From Temnothorax longispinosus (Eukaryota > Arthropoda > Insecta > Hymenoptera > Formicidae), in the NCBI RefSeq assembly GCF_030848805.1, contig NW_027269815.1, forward strand, positions 99,501 through 163,500: a DNA stretch of 64,000 nt, in the 5' to 3' direction. The position numbers were made by a program, and so were the translations under genes. The notes below the pieces were generated by a model that saw only the letters and a program-made list of their open reading frames with translations, was not told the DNA's origin and ran no database searches. Positions 51,801-63,993 of the stretch are shown here, in pieces; positions within the stretch are counted from its first letter, which is position 1, and the number at the start of each line of letters is the position of its first letter.

Positions 51801-52540
51801 TGTGAACACTTTATTATACTTTATTTACTAAACTTTATATAACTAAATAAACTTTATATGACTGCAGTATATATACTATAAAATGATAACTAAATAGAAA
51901 TAAAAGAATATCAATAAAAACGTAGTTTGATAACTACGATGTAGAACGCTAATTCGCAAAATTATATTAACGAAGTAGCACTGTGCACTGCTGAGAGACT
52001 CTCCGTTGCACTGAGCATAGCATACACGGCTCTCAATTTTTATCGAGATGTTCACTTGCGCGCAGTTCACTTGTTTCGCTATAGCGACGCGTTTTGTAAA
52101 ACTGTAGTCGTTTCAAAATATAGATAAAATAATTGTTGTTACTGCCTATAGACTTGCATTCTTGTTTGACATGCTAGCATTTTTCACTAAAGACTTTGTT
52201 GCAATTTTGGTAATATCAATTTTTAAGAAATATATTATTTTCATAATTATTTTTGAATATTAATTTTATCGTGCTTTCAAATATTAATAAAAATGCAATA
52301 TTAAAATTATAAGAAGACAAAATATATATTATTAAAATATAAAAATAATTTATTAAAATAATTTCTAAAAATGTATATAACATAATGTACATTTTCAAAT
52401 TACAGATTATTGAAAACAACAGATCTTTTGTAAATTACATCATAAACGCAAAAATAAATTTTATAATACATGTGTTTATATATGTATATTTGAAATCTGT
52501 ATGATATACATATAATCATGTTTTACGGGTATAGTAGTAT
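51801..52540. other. AT-rich stretch, nothing supported
   Basis: No ORF, repeat border or splice pair stands out. (AT)-rich low complexity at 52200-52480. Confidence 0.5.
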
Positions 52541-52541
52541 A

Positions 52542-52664
52542 GTATTAAGCGGGGAGCACTCACTTCTGCATAACGCATAATGTGCAAGCATAAGAAAATA
52601 GACCAATCAATTTTCTTACGCTTACGTATTATGCGTTATGCAGAAGTGTGCGCTACCCGCTTTA
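52542..52664. mobile_element. Short palindromic MITE
   Basis: TTAAGCGGG ends pair with CCCGCTTTA. The inner arms ACTTCTGCATAACGCATAA and TTATGCGTTATGCAGAAGT match exactly, followed by GCATAAGAAAAT. After it, 52690-52790 repeats CATAGCACGGANCAGAACCAA twice. Confidence 0.75.
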
Positions 52665-52904
52665 CGGGTAAGTGTCATGCATTATCATGCATTACCGACG
52701 CTTTGGACATAGCACGGAACAGAACCAAAAGATTGTGCACATAGCACGGATCAGAACCAATAGAGCGTGCACATAACGCGTTACCCATCAGAAATTTTCG
52801 TGGACATGGCTACGTAGTTCAATGTGCACGTTTTGTGCACATAGAGGCGCTCGTGGACGGGGACCACCTAAAACGCGGGCATGACCACTCTCATTCTTCT
52901 CTCT

Positions 52905-53076
52905 GGTAGCAGCCTTTGGAATAGTAACCTTTCTTGATGCGCAATTAGTAAGGTTTTGATGAGGATTAGAATCTCTAATTTCATTTCTTGCATTATCAGA
53001 CACAAAGTCTGTACCTTGTGAACAATCTATTGAATATCATCGACAACACATACATTCTTGTTATTATCTAAGGAAT
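52905..53076 (-). pseudogene. Degenerate duplicate of the last exon of the Myb/SANT gene
   Basis: After a TTTGCAG acceptor the text CTAATTCCTTAGATAA, then DNARNEIRDSNPHQNLTNC and KAATREKNESG, follows exon 53210-53499 closely. It contains a TAG from an ATTCAATAG segment and loses the match at about 52905. A tandem duplication of about 430 bp explains it. Confidence 0.7.
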
Positions 53077-53209
53077 TAGCTGCAAACGAAAGAATATGTC
53101 GCACTTTGAGTATATCGATGTACAGCTGTTACTGCGAAAAAATATCAAACAGAAGTATAAAAAAACATTTTAAGAAACAATTTTAAAATTTTAATCTACA
53201 GAGTAAAAA

Positions 53210-54716
53210 TTAAACTTTACATGTTCTTGAAAAAGTGGGCGCATGAATATTTCTTAAAGTATTGGAGTGTTCTGCTAACTTTGGAAGTGGATATGGGGAA
53301 TTCCTACTTGTTCTAAAGGATGGAATAGTAGCAGCTTTTGGAATAGCAAACTTTTTTGATGTGCAGTTCGTAAGGTTCTGAGTAGCATCAAAATCTCCAA
53401 TTTCATTTCTTGCATTATCAAATACAAAGTCTGCATCTTGTAAAAAATCGTCATCAACAGTCATTATTACGTCATCGTTGTTGTTATCTAAGGAATTAGC
53501 TGCAAATAAAAGAATATGTTGCACTTTGAATATGTTGGTTTTAAAAGTTACCTGCGTCTACAGTAATTACATATTACATAGTTTTAAAAACATGTTAAAG
53601 AAATCAAGCCACTCAAAAAGAACGGATTTTAAAATTTAAAAATAACAAAAAAAATTACAATATATTTTTATTTACTTATTGTTAGTAATTATTAAAGACC
53701 TTACAAAAGAATCTGTACAAACTTGATAGGATATATTAGCACTTTTTAACAACAAAAGTAATTAGGTAATAAATCTCACCATTTGAATATTGCGAGTGTT
53801 CAGAAGTTTCTTGTAGCATATTTGTGCAAACACTTAGTACTTGTGGAGTCGCTGATAAAACTGAATTATTTCCATGTTCAAGTTCTTCCAGTAAATTCTA
53901 TATGCACAGACAAATGAGTACATTTGTAAAAAGCAATTACTGTTTCCATTGAATATAGAATAAGTATGTTGTGATATACATATCATAACTTAAAAGGTTT
54001 ATGAAAACTACCTCCTCATCAGGGATACTGTCTGCGCAATATTTACTTCCTTCGACATACTTGGCTCCTACTATTCCAATTACACGTAGCTCAAGTTCTG
54101 TCAGTTCGGGTTGCGCAATAGCTTTATTGCCCGTTAATCCCTTCGCCTTGCGTAAATCTTTTGTTTTTATAGAAGTGCGACTTTTTAAGTCCCTCCAAAC
54201 CTTAAACGTATAATTATAAATAATATGTTATTACATAAAACCTGTAAGATTTTGTGATTATACTAAATATATGTGAATGCAATATATGACTAGTAAATGA
54301 CATACTGTTGGGATTTTGACACAGGATGAAACTGATATTTCTCGAATGATATATATTTCTCAATGCAAGAACGTGACAAGAACTCATTGCAACGGTATAA
54401 ACAGAAGTGTAAGATAGACGGGAAGCACCATGCCACTCAAAGAGCAAGAACTAAAAATTATACATAGAGCGCATTCTCATATCAATAACGTACCACAGTC
54501 ATAGATTACAAAATATATAAGAGAACATTAAATATATGCAACACATACCACTTGCCATTGTTCAACCGTTTTTGTTGCTCCTTGAAAAGAATTTAATTCA
54601 TTTGCTAATTCTGTCCACTTTTTCTGAGCTTTTTCTTTTCCATGTAGAGCATGAAATTTTCCTTCCGCGAGACCCTTGTGCAAGTAAAAATAATCCACCA
54701 TTTTCGTCAATTGCAC
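53210..54716 (-). CDS. Myb/SANT-like DNA-binding protein, four exons
   Basis: Exons are 54716-54549, 54200-54012, 53897-53780 and 53499-53210, with consistent phases and GT-AG borders, about 255 codons to TAA. The first exon encodes MVDYFYLHKGLAEGKFHALH, then KWTELANELNSFQGATKTVE and QWQV. This is the helix pattern of the zeste-like Myb/SANT-5 family, which continues over the intron as VWRDLKSRTSIK. The second exon has ELTELELRVIG; the last is acidic (DNNNDDVIMTVDDD) with a basic end. A start exon near 54860 (ATGTCGCAAACG) is possible but does not join in phase. Such genes are multi-copy in insects and related to Harbinger-associated proteins, so host or transposon origin is open. Confidence 0.75.
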
Positions 54717-54904
54717 CTGCAATGCTCTTGAAGTTGTTTTTTTTTATGTTATATTTATATCTTATATATTTATATCTTATATATTTATGTCTTATATATT
54801 TTATATTTATATTAATCATAATACATACCTATACGTTTGCGACATTTTCCAAAATAATGATTGCGGTTAGGCGAAGGACAAAAACGACGTTTTTATCGTA
54901 CTCG

Positions 54905-55012
54905 CGTGGACATAAAGTAAAGCAGAGAAAAACATAAAACGCGTAAAAGGCTATTGTACAATAGTATCTTTCGCGAATTATGCTTTTCTCTACCTTATTT
55001 TACGTCCACGAT
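54905..55012. mobile_element. Palindromic MITE
   Basis: GTGGACATAAAGTAA and TTATTTTACGTCCAC form the outer arms. AGAGAAAAACATAA pairs with TTATGCTTTTCTCT, around GGCTATTGTACAATAG. Confidence 0.65.
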
Positions 55013-55276
55013 TGCGACAAATATACGTTTCCGCCTCGTCGGCAGCCTTATTCGAATAAACAAGATCGTTTTTTTGCTCACGTTCATAAATCCCCTAGAA
55101 AATTACTACATTTTAACTGCTTAAAATCTGGCAACGTTGTACAGTTATCGAATTATTTCGATGCGTCTGTAACGATATTTGCATCGATTAGAATCGTTAA
55201 GGCCATCTTACAGAATCACCTACAATCACGGTCGTCGGTCGCGCAAGCGAAAACTGTCGGTAGTTAACGATAGCGA

Positions 55277-55676
55277 TGTTTGTCGTTAAAAAGTTAGAGA
55301 ATCCCGCTACAGGAGCGTTAAACTCCTGGACAACCGAAAACGCTGATGCAAAGGTCAGCGCAAGGCACTGACCGCGTAAGGTTAGCGCTACCTCGATTAG
55401 CAACGGCACGCGACTCGGAGATGATAAATTCCGCCGAATGGAACGATTGGTGGGTCAGTCGGAATTAAAAATCAAAACGAGTACGTGCGTCACCTCACCT
55501 TACAGTCTTATATTACGAATATAACGCGACTATTGAACTTAAATAAATGAGACAGTTGTAAACTTGAGCAGAACAAATATATTTGAATTGGTGATTTAAT
55601 ACATTGCAACGAATTTCTTTTCCCGACCCGAAATCTCAGAACCCTGTCCTGGAACACTCCCGGTTACGGCACAACA
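55277..55676 (+). mobile_element. Candidate Ty3/Gypsy 5' LTR
   Basis: A 400-bp block begins TGTTTGTCG and ends CACAACA. It has AATAAA at about 55543 and is followed by a primer-site-like TGGTGGCAGCGGTGG at 55679. The right end is supported by the primer site; the left end is a guess from TG and may instead belong to an older MITE (GTTAGAGAATC). Confidence 0.45.
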
Positions 55677-55797
55677 ACTGGTGGCAGCGGTGGAATTCCG
55701 GCAATCGGAGAACATTCCCGTCGCGTGTGTTCCCGTCGCGAGTATTTGCCTGAAAGAAAAGAGCGAAAAAGTGAGAGTGGTGAAACCAGCCCTGACG

Positions 55798-55920
55798 GAA
55801 GCACCCGGTAGCATTCCGCTCCAAGGGAAGGAACCACCCGGTAGCAGCCCGCTCCAGAGGAAGGAAGCACCCGGTAGCGGCCCGTTCCAGAAGAAGGAAG
55901 CACCTGGTAGCGGCTCAACG
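55798..55920 (+). repeat. 40-bp tandem repeat in the Gypsy leader
   Basis: About 3.5 units of GAAGCACCCGGTAGCRGCCC, GYTCCAGARGAAG. It is open in one frame (PGSSPLQRKEA) but lies between LTR and gag. Confidence 0.8.
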
Positions 55921-56142
55921 ACATCGGAGAAGGCACCAACCTACCACAACGAAGGCTCGTAAGCCCAGCAGCCAAGCCACGTTGCAACGGTTAACAACCA
56001 GCGCAGTAACAAGGAACATGCGACTACTAATGTAAGTCGGAAAAATTTGTAACGCGTTTAATTGTAAGGCGTAATAAACCGGTAATTGTCAGAGGACGGC
56101 GACACGTCCTGCCGAGCGAAATCAAGCCTGTAGTATACTTAG

Positions 56143-57930
56143 ATGTCGGACAATGAAACGCGAGAACGCCCTGCCCAAAATCCGTCGTGGTTACACCGAG
56201 CTGATAGTGCGCCCGTGCGTAGGACAAATAGAGTCAGCCCCATAGGCCCTGTTCGCATCGTTGAAGTAGCCGTTCGCGACGCAGAAAACGTGCGACGTAG
56301 TTTAGGCTACTCAGATGACGACGCGCCGGTATTAGACCCCAACGTCGTACTGGAGCGTGAATTCGCTTTCTTAGACGATAGTCTTTTACCCCGAAATAAT
56401 AACGGACCTCGCGATACCGCCAATAACGAAAATAATAACGCGAACAATAGCGAAAACGACAGTGACATACTACGACTGGACCCCACAATAAGTGACGCAC
56501 GTTCCAGTATATCAGCCGATCACTCCGAGAGAGGAGAATTTTCGCTGACGTCATACGACAGCAACGTGTTTGATCCAAGCGAAGAAAATTATACGCCCAA
56601 GGGCGAAAGAATGAACCAACGAAAGGGAGCAGCGCGTGCTAGTACATCCCGTGAAGGCGTACACGATCCGCCGGTAACGCCAGAACAGGTGAACGCGGAG
56701 ATAAACCGCCTGAGGACGGAACCCCACCGGACGCCCGCGAATCTGGAGCCGGCGCGAGAGTGTCCGGGCATGCAAAAATCCATTCTCGGCGAACTATTAG
56801 ACGAGATGCGCGCAATACAAAATCGCTTGCAGAGATTAGAGACCGCGAATTTCGAGCGCGACGACAACAAAGTCCGCCGCGCCTTTAGTAACGGTCCCTT
56901 CGACATTACTTACGGACGAACCTTGAAAGACGTCAAAAACCAGCACGATCCCGTATGTACTTACATTAAATTAAAAGAAGCTCGCGATATGATTCCGGAA
57001 ATCGACGGAACTTCGCGCAGTCAAATACAAAAATTTTTAAACGCAAGTACTTATGCTATGAACAAAATTAATCCTGCTGAAGAAAAATCGTTGTTAAAGG
57101 CTATACTTCGCACGAAATTACCAGGAAAGGCAATGTACGATTTCCGGAACGCAAGACATACACTCTTTTGCCCAATTGAAGCAGGAAATAGAAATGTGCT
57201 ATTTAGCAAAACGAATCACCACGCACATTCAACGAGAATTTAACATGCTCCGGCAAAAGCCAGGCGAACGCGCGAGAGAATACGGACTCCGGGTAGACAA
57301 ATTATTATCAATGGCACACTATCAGTCGATGATCGAAGGCCGTGGACATTCCTCAGATCAAAGAAAAGCAATTTTAGATACGATACAGGAACTAGCGTTA
57401 GAAAATTTTCAGCTAGGATTTCGGAGGAGAAATTGAAAGAACCTCCTCAGCGCTCGACATATAACACCGACCGAAGTAAAAATGGTCAAGAGCAAACCCG
57501 ACAAGCTCGAAGCGTCGGAGTTAAATGCCATAAATGCGGAAAGCTCGGCCATATCGGACAAGAATGCCGCACTAGCCGATACGCCAATAGATATTCTCTC
57601 CCGAGAGCAGAAAAACCCAGCGGAATAAATATCGTTGAGAAAAATTGCTCCCACTGCAAGAAAGCAGGACACAAAAGGAAAAATGCTGGTCACTGAAAGG
57701 ACGATCCGAAAAGGTACAAACTCGCCAATCTAAATATAAAATGCACAGGAAGAGAAACCAATAAATGCGACAAAAAAAGTAAAGGAAATATGACCCCGCG
57801 GAACCGGAGGATGAAACGTCATATAGCGACAGCAGCAGCAGTGTGACGTCCTGGGTGATGCGAGTTGGCTCGATCCGGCAGAACGTCTCCGTCGAAATCA
57901 ATTTTTATGGGTTCTTCTTGCAGTTAAGGA
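56143..57930 (+). pseudogene. gag: Ty3/Gypsy gag, three frame changes
   Basis: The ATG at 56143 begins MSDNETRERPAQ. A disordered Asn/Ser-rich part comes first, then a capsid-like region (DITYGRTLKDVKNQHDPVCT, LRTKLPGKAMYDF). After a shift at about 57165 comes KQEIEMCYLAKRITTHIQRE. After another at about 57425 comes knuckle CHKCGKLGHIGQEC. A second knuckle, CSHCKKAGH, loses its last Cys to a third shift. The downstream frame (SYSDSSSSVTSWVMRVGS) stays open to about 57935. It would form the retroelement particle. Pol is separated by 3.3 kb of other sequence. Confidence 0.8.
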
Positions 57931-57935
57931 GGTAA

Positions 57936-60900
57936 AACCCCAGGATAATTAGCTGTTGGTCGGCGATGTAGATTATGGCTCCTTGGATCCGTCGAAGGTA
58001 GGTAATTCAATAATCTTTATCTTTCTTTTGATATAAAAGAGTATGATATTTATTGTAGAACTTTTACGATACAAGTGGCTTATGTGGGAGGATGGAACAA
58101 GTATAAGATATGTGACCTTTCCTGGCTCGTTCCACACTCTCCGTCGAGAGGGTGAAAGATTCTGCTTTTATACAATTTTGGAAACGGTAGTGGGAGGTGA
58201 CCGCACCTCGTTACAATGAGTCATAAGGCGTTGTCTAGCGGATGCGAGTCTACTTCTAGTGGTGTGGCTCGCTTGCCAGCAATGAGTCATAGGGTGGTAT
58301 CTTGAAATTCATTACCTTATATGGTCATGCGTTGCGATCTGCTTCGACATGTCCATATATGGTCTATGCGAAGACTAGATTCACTCGAATGAGTCATACA
58401 GGTGACTCGTCTGAATTCCATTTTTATTCTCTAGTCTAACAGCGATTTGTATTGAGAGCGATACTTTCTTTCATTATGAAATTTCAATATGACTTTTATT
58501 ATAAAGGAAAATAAGAAATCTTTAATATTTTAATTTTAAAATATGCAAATATATTGTTGAATATTATTTAAGTTTCTTTAGACATACTTTACATACAATA
58601 GAATAATTCAATAGTACAATTAAAGTCATTATTAGTATGTCTAAAGTATAAAAGATATTGCTCTCTTCGTCTAACAGTTAATATGGTATATCTGACTCTC
58701 TCTTTCTCTCTTTCAGATCGTACAATACTCGCATCTCGCTCGGATTCGCGTTTCTTATGCTACGCATAATACAATTTTATCTTCTTCAGGTTCGTGAGTG
58801 GCGCTTCAGTTTGACGCTCGAGATTTATATTAATTTTAGTAAATATATATATATGTATTTTGTTAATAATAATAATATTGATAAAAGTTATTTTAGCAGT
58901 GGTAATAATGATTCTAATATCATGTTAATAATGTATCATGCAGGTAGGAGTGGTCAGCATTCTCATTAGTACGGGAAATTAATGAAATTAAATTGTTTAT
59001 AAATAAGATTTTTATTATTTTTATATCTCGCGAATGGTTGGGAATTTGAAAGGAGTGTACAGGAAACATATTGTAGGACTTTCACTAAAGTATAATATAG
59101 TATTGGAAAATTTTATTGTTGATATATGTATTTGTTAATAACAATTTATTAATTAAATAAATTAGTACTCTTTAATTCGCGTATTGATATTGTTATGTTC
59201 TCTTTATTTAAGAGGTTTTGAATTTCTAATATGATCTTGTTTATGAGCATTCGTTATTTTATTATTATAAATATTTCGTAAATAAACAATTGCAGAAATA
59301 AAAGTTATTATCATTTTTCGTAGGTGTACTGATGCAGAGTTTACGTGCGCGGTCAAAATTCGTATTTACCCGAACGAGTTTTCATCCACATAATTGCCAA
59401 TTATATGGACGAATGCATACGGAGGTATATATTTTGTTAATTAATTAGGTGTAGCAAGTTGTTAAAAATTATGTTTTTTATACGGGCTTGAAGAGGAAGG
59501 TTCAAACTTAATTTACATGCAAACGGGGTATTTTTAGCAGGCGTAGTTTAAGTGATATTAAGGGTCGAAGTTCGATCCAGTCGAATTTTCGATATTTAGG
59601 GCGTATTATATCAATTATATGGAACAATTCCCATGCTAAACCGTTATACCGGGTGTCTTTCCCTTTGGAATTTTTTGTTACCTCAACCAGAGGAGTGACG
59701 AGGTTTTGACTTATACAAAAGTTGTTGTGCATAACCTGAGGCACATGTTAACGGCTATTATTAGTGTGGTTAATTATTTATTTATAATTGTTTATAAAAA
59801 TAAGTTGCAAAATTGAACAATCTTGTAGTAAGTATTTTTTCATTAAGTCGATCGATTTTTCGAGATGATTTTGATGACGTAGTTAGTAAAATGGTATTGA
59901 TATAATTTTAATTGTTTATAACAATTGTTTTGAAAAATATTAATAAGGTAATAGTTATTTCAATGTGGTGTTTTTCCATAAATATAAGAGTATGTATTTC
60001 TATAATTGTTTTATCTCCGTCTATTTGTTTTCATTTTTATTTTAATTTATTAAGAGTCTATAGGGCTATCCTTGTCTTACTCTCTGTGAACTGGTATTAA
60101 ACTATCCTCGTCTTTCATGGAGTGAATGTTCAATTTTCAATCTCGTTTATTAATTTAATTAATTTAAATAGAAAATCGGCGTTAACGTTACTGGTGTTTA
60201 GGAGTATGAGAGATTCCATTTTTATCATAATAATTAAGTGTCAAAATTTTCGTTCAGAAATGAAATTTTTTGGTCTTAAAATGTATAAAAGACTAAAATA
60301 TTAATGTAAAAGTGATTTGGTCTTTGTAAGTCTAAAGGGTAGGAAATTCAAAATGGCGGACGTGAAACTTTAATAATTTATAACTCGAGAACGGTAAGAG
60401 ATAAAAAGATGGGGTTTCTTTTGTTGTGTTCAGATAATTAAGGGCATTATTTTAGGTTGTTTAAAATTTTTGTGTTTTATAGATTTCCATAATTTTTAAT
60501 TATATCTCGGAATTAAGAAGAGATATGATGTGGGGGTTTTTGTGAGGTTATTTGACATGTTCTGCTGAGTGTCTGCAGTGATTTTATTCATCATTTTTTA
60601 ATAATATTTTTATGATAAATTTTATTGTTAATTAGTTTATTTTGAGAGATCCAACAATGATTTATAACCAAAAGTTGTTTGACTTTTTGTGATAGTTCCA
60701 GTAATCACACTAACTAGGTCTGTTAATAATATAATTTAATTGTTTATAACAATCATGTTTGAAAAAATGCTAGTAAGATAATTATTATTTTAGCGTGATA
60801 ATATTCTTTAGGCACAAAAGGTTATGTTCTTATGATTAATCTACTTTTAATTTATTTATTTATATTTTATTTTAATTTTCTGAGTTTATTCTTATGGAAC

Positions 60901-61190
60901 ATGTATTTATTCGCGTATTGAATTGAATTTATATTGCATAAAGGATCTCATAAAGCTTGTAATATTCATTTACGATCAATTGTAGTGATGCTGGGAAATT
61001 TTAACAAGCAATTGTCCAAAAGTTTATAGTGTGATTAATGAAAATGGGGCTTAAACTTGAAAAGGTGCCTTTAGGCAGTCATGTTCTCTAGGTTTGTGTC
61101 TACTACTTTAAGAACGCGTGCTCGCATCAGCTGAGTGATTGTTATGACAGTTAAGTTAAGGTGTGATTATTTAATCTTTCATCGTTTTTC
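57936..61190. other. AT-rich interruption of the Gypsy element, unclassified
   Basis: No credible ORF over 3.2 kb. TGAGTCAT occurs at about 58218, 58280 and 58391 within AATGAGTCATA. GTAGGTAATT after GAAG (57995-58005) and CTTTCAG (58710-58716) could be intron borders, but no coding exon goes with them. It is probably a nested, decayed insertion; no terminal repeats were found. Confidence 0.4.
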
Positions 61191-61348
61191 AGGTACTGTG
61201 CAATATGGAAATCAAAAAAATTTATGCGGCTGGAATATAGCGGTGATTTTACCGTCAGACGTGACAGCAGCCCAGCAGCGGTAGTGACAAACAAGAGAAA
61301 AGGAGAAAGCAGAAAACGCGACGTGCGCTCGGGTACCGAGTAGCTCAA

Positions 61349-61790
61349 GTGACAGGTAAAGCAGATAAGAATTCTAATCTAGACCTCGTCACTCTCCCGA
61401 TGCAAGAAGCAATTAAGAGAAAACTGAATTTTTTGCTTAACTCCGGGGCCGCCGTCACCTTCATCAAGGTAGGAAAATTAAAAGATAAGACTAAAATACG
61501 AGAAAAGAAAATAGCGCTGACCGGTGTAACTGAACATCAAGTCTACATTCACGGGAAAATACGAGCATCAATACTAAAGGCCTTTACACATAAAATCCCG
61601 TAAGGACGTAAAACGTAAGCGTAAGAAAATCGACCAATTCCAATCGAGTATTTTCCCCTACTGGGGTTACGGACAGCACAATACTCGATTGGGATTGGTC
61701 GATTTTCTTACGCTTATGTTTTACGTTTTTACAGGATTTTATGTGTGAAGGCCTTAATAGGCAAAGAAATAATACGGCACACAATGTACA
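61349..61790 (+). pseudogene. pol: Retroelement aspartic protease fragment
   Basis: KRKLNFLLNSGAAVTFIKVG, then ALTGVTEHQVYIHGKI, is the flap-and-active-site pattern of Gypsy-type protease. The catalytic motif reads NSG instead of DSG/DTG. The frame enters a palindrome at 61575, and a GLIGKEIIRHT-like continuation is visible after 61750. RT and integrase are not in the window. Confidence 0.65.
61575..61757. mobile_element. Palindromic MITE inside the protease region
   Basis: Arms read TAAAGGCCTTTACACATAAA inward, then CGTAAGCGTAAGAAAATCGA and CCAATCGAGTATT. The GCATAAGAAAAT/CGTAAGAAAATCGACCAAT part resembles the 52542-52664 element. Confidence 0.75.
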
Positions 61791-61899
61791 CACGGGGACA
61801 GGAATGCCTTCTCACTTGAAATTGCACGTGTATCGGGGCATATTCAGAGCGCGTACTCCGTTTCTAGATATTTGTTCATCATGACTGTAAGGGTATCCT

Positions 61900-62036
61900 C
61901 ACAAGACTCTCGTATAGTAATGCAGCGTAACGTAACGTGGATCAACGCACGAGAAACGTATCGGTTAAGGTGTTATACGTTTTTTGTGCGTTGATCTACG
62001 TTACGTTACGCTACATTACTATACGAGAGTCTTGTG
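61900..62036. mobile_element. Palindromic MITE
   Basis: CACAAGACTCTCGTATAGTA, then AGCGTAACGTAACGT, pairs with its reverse complement across a loop of about 30 bp (61950-61980). Confidence 0.8.
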
Positions 62037-62169
62037 CAGAAGCTCTAAATTACTCGGCAAAGTTGTCCCAACATATATTTTAAAAATAATTTATAATAAT
62101 ATATTTCAAATAAATAAATAATTCATTAATAATATCTATAATCTTAGGGTGTATTAATTAATAACATAA

Positions 62170-62660
62170 TATCAGGGAAAGTTACGTTTGAAAAGTAACT
62201 CGTTACCGTAATTCGTTACTCATTGAAAAAGTAACTTATCGTTACCGTATACAACTCGTTATTCTTAAAAGAAGTAACTCGTTACCGTTACTCGTTACTC
62301 ATTGAAAGAAGTAACTTATCGTTACCGTAACTCATTACCGTAACTCGTTATTCTCATTGCAAGAACAGCGAAAGAACGGTTTTGCTGAAGATTCAAAAAA
62401 TTTAGCTAGATACAGATCTGAAAATAATTTGATTATATTTTGTTGCACCATCAAAATAATTATGTAGAACGTTCAAACTGATTTTTAAAATGTCAAATTT
62501 TTTTAGAAAATTATTATTATACTCCAGGGACCTACTATAATTATTTTGATCTTGCAACAAAATTATTTTCTGTATTTAGCTAAATTTTTAGATACTTCAA
62601 CAAAACCGTTCTTTTCGGGAGTAATTCGTTACCGTTGCTCGTTATTCATTGAAAAAAGTA
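62170..62660. mobile_element. Foldback element with GTAACG-type repeats
   Basis: Multiple TAACTCGTTACC and GTTACTCATTGAAA repeats occur at the left (62178-62350) and a few at the right. The inner arms are GAACGGTTTTGCTGAAG and CTTCAACAAAACCGTTC, followed by AAAATTTAGCTA. Non-coding. From 62661 to 63104 nothing is supported. Confidence 0.65.
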
Positions 62661-63103
62661 TAGTCCAGTCAAAATACGGAAAAAAAGGGGGGTACCTAGA
62701 AAAAATTGCAACACAAGGTTTTATTACGTCATTGTGTTCAAAAAAATATACTGAACAACATATTCAAATTCCGCCATTTTCCGCTATCTTTAAGTATGTT
62801 TTTTATTAACAATTTATAAACAAATTCGTTTTTCTCCACAAATACGATGAATTTTGAAATTTTTGTAGAGATCAAAGTTGTAGAGCAGACAAATATCTAC
62901 AAAAAATGTTCTTATAAATTTTTTGAAATATTTTATATTATATGAGATATTTGCAACAAGAGCTACTAGGCTACGCGCGGAGCGGAGCGGAGAGTTCTAA
63001 CAAGCACACGGCAGTCCCTACCGGTCGCTGCTAGTTCTCTAGGTTCTACAAGGAACTTGAGTGGCAGTTCTCGATACTAGTATATGTGTCTATGTATACA
63101 CAC

Positions 63104-63104
<1 letters not shown>

Positions 63105-63155
<51 letters not shown>
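63105..63155. repeat. (AT)n microsatellite
   Basis: Pure AT dinucleotides next to the 63163-63491 palindrome. Confidence 0.95.
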
Positions 63156-63161
<6 letters not shown>

Positions 63162-63162
63162 T

Positions 63163-63491
63163 GGGACAATCCACGTCACTTTTACCCCCGCTCTGTCCAA
63201 AATTGGTATGGACAAATTTTAATGACTAAGGGCGGAAAATGTTCGTCTTGAAAAGAGCTTTCGAAAGGCGTGTGGCATATATGCGCAATTCAACATGGCG
63301 TCATGTTGAATCTGAAATTTTGAATTTATCTTTTTAAGCAGCCATAACTATGACGCCATGTTGAATTGCGCATATATGCCACACGCTTTTCGAAAGCTCT
63401 TTTCAAGACGAACATTTTCCGCCCTTAGTCATTAAAATCCGTCCATACCAATTTTGGACAAAGGGGAGGTAAAAGTGACGTGGATTGTCCC
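63163..63491. mobile_element. Palindromic MITE, 329 bp
   Basis: GGGACAATCCACGTCACTTT at both ends. Arms of about 140 bp match with few differences, including GCATATATGCGCAATTCAAC. The spacer is about 40 bp (63305-63350). Confidence 0.85.
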
Positions 63492-63502
63492 ATATATGTA
63501 TA

Positions 63503-63993
63503 CACTACCCTCCATAAGTTTGGAAACACTCTATAAAATGCAATATACAGAAAATAGTACATATGTTATCCAACAGGCTTTTAAAATAAAGAATTTCCAT
63601 TAATTTTTACATTTCTCAAAGTAACCACACCTTTTGCTTTAATGACTGCCTTGCATATTCTCGACATACGGTGGATCAACTTTTGGAGTTCAGTCGGGAT
63701 ACGTTTCCATTCTTGCTGGAGAACTTCCCAAAGGTGCACCTGTGACTTGTGATTCGCTGTTCAACAAATTCAACTCCGAGCACTTTGGTGTCGCGAAATA
63801 ATCATCCGACATATTTTCGGCATGTACAAGTGTTGCAAGTGTCCCAGGTGGAAATATATATGATTATTTGAACGTCTTACGATATATTTATACCAAAAAT
63901 CTGCACAGATCGCTGCCGTGCGACTATTTATCTGTAAATAGTCGCACGTACAGCATCTGTCATAGAGTGTTTCCAAACTTATGGAGGGTAGTG
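63503..63993. mobile_element. Tc1-type element, internally deleted
   Basis: CACTACCCTCCATAAGTTTG at both ends with TA at 63501-63502 and 63994-63995. About 490 bp remain of a typical 1.6 kb. An inverted GTGCGACTATTTA pair lies at 63927-63953. Confidence 0.85.
63581..63760 (-). pseudogene. Tc1 transposase C-terminal fragment
   Basis: The minus strand encodes HLWEVLQQEWKRIPTELQKL, then RICKAVIKAKG, and TAA at 63581-63583. This is the end of the Tc1 DDE domain after the catalytic Glu. The catalytic residues and the helix-turn-helix domain are missing, so the element is not autonomous. Confidence 0.8.

Noticed and set aside
54001..54213. Plus-strand 70-codon ORF
   Set aside because: It is the antisense of exon 2 of the Myb/SANT gene, whose splice sites and phases are clear.
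63163..63491. Pre-microRNA-like hairpin
   Set aside because: Arms of 140 bp with palindromic ends fit a MITE much better.
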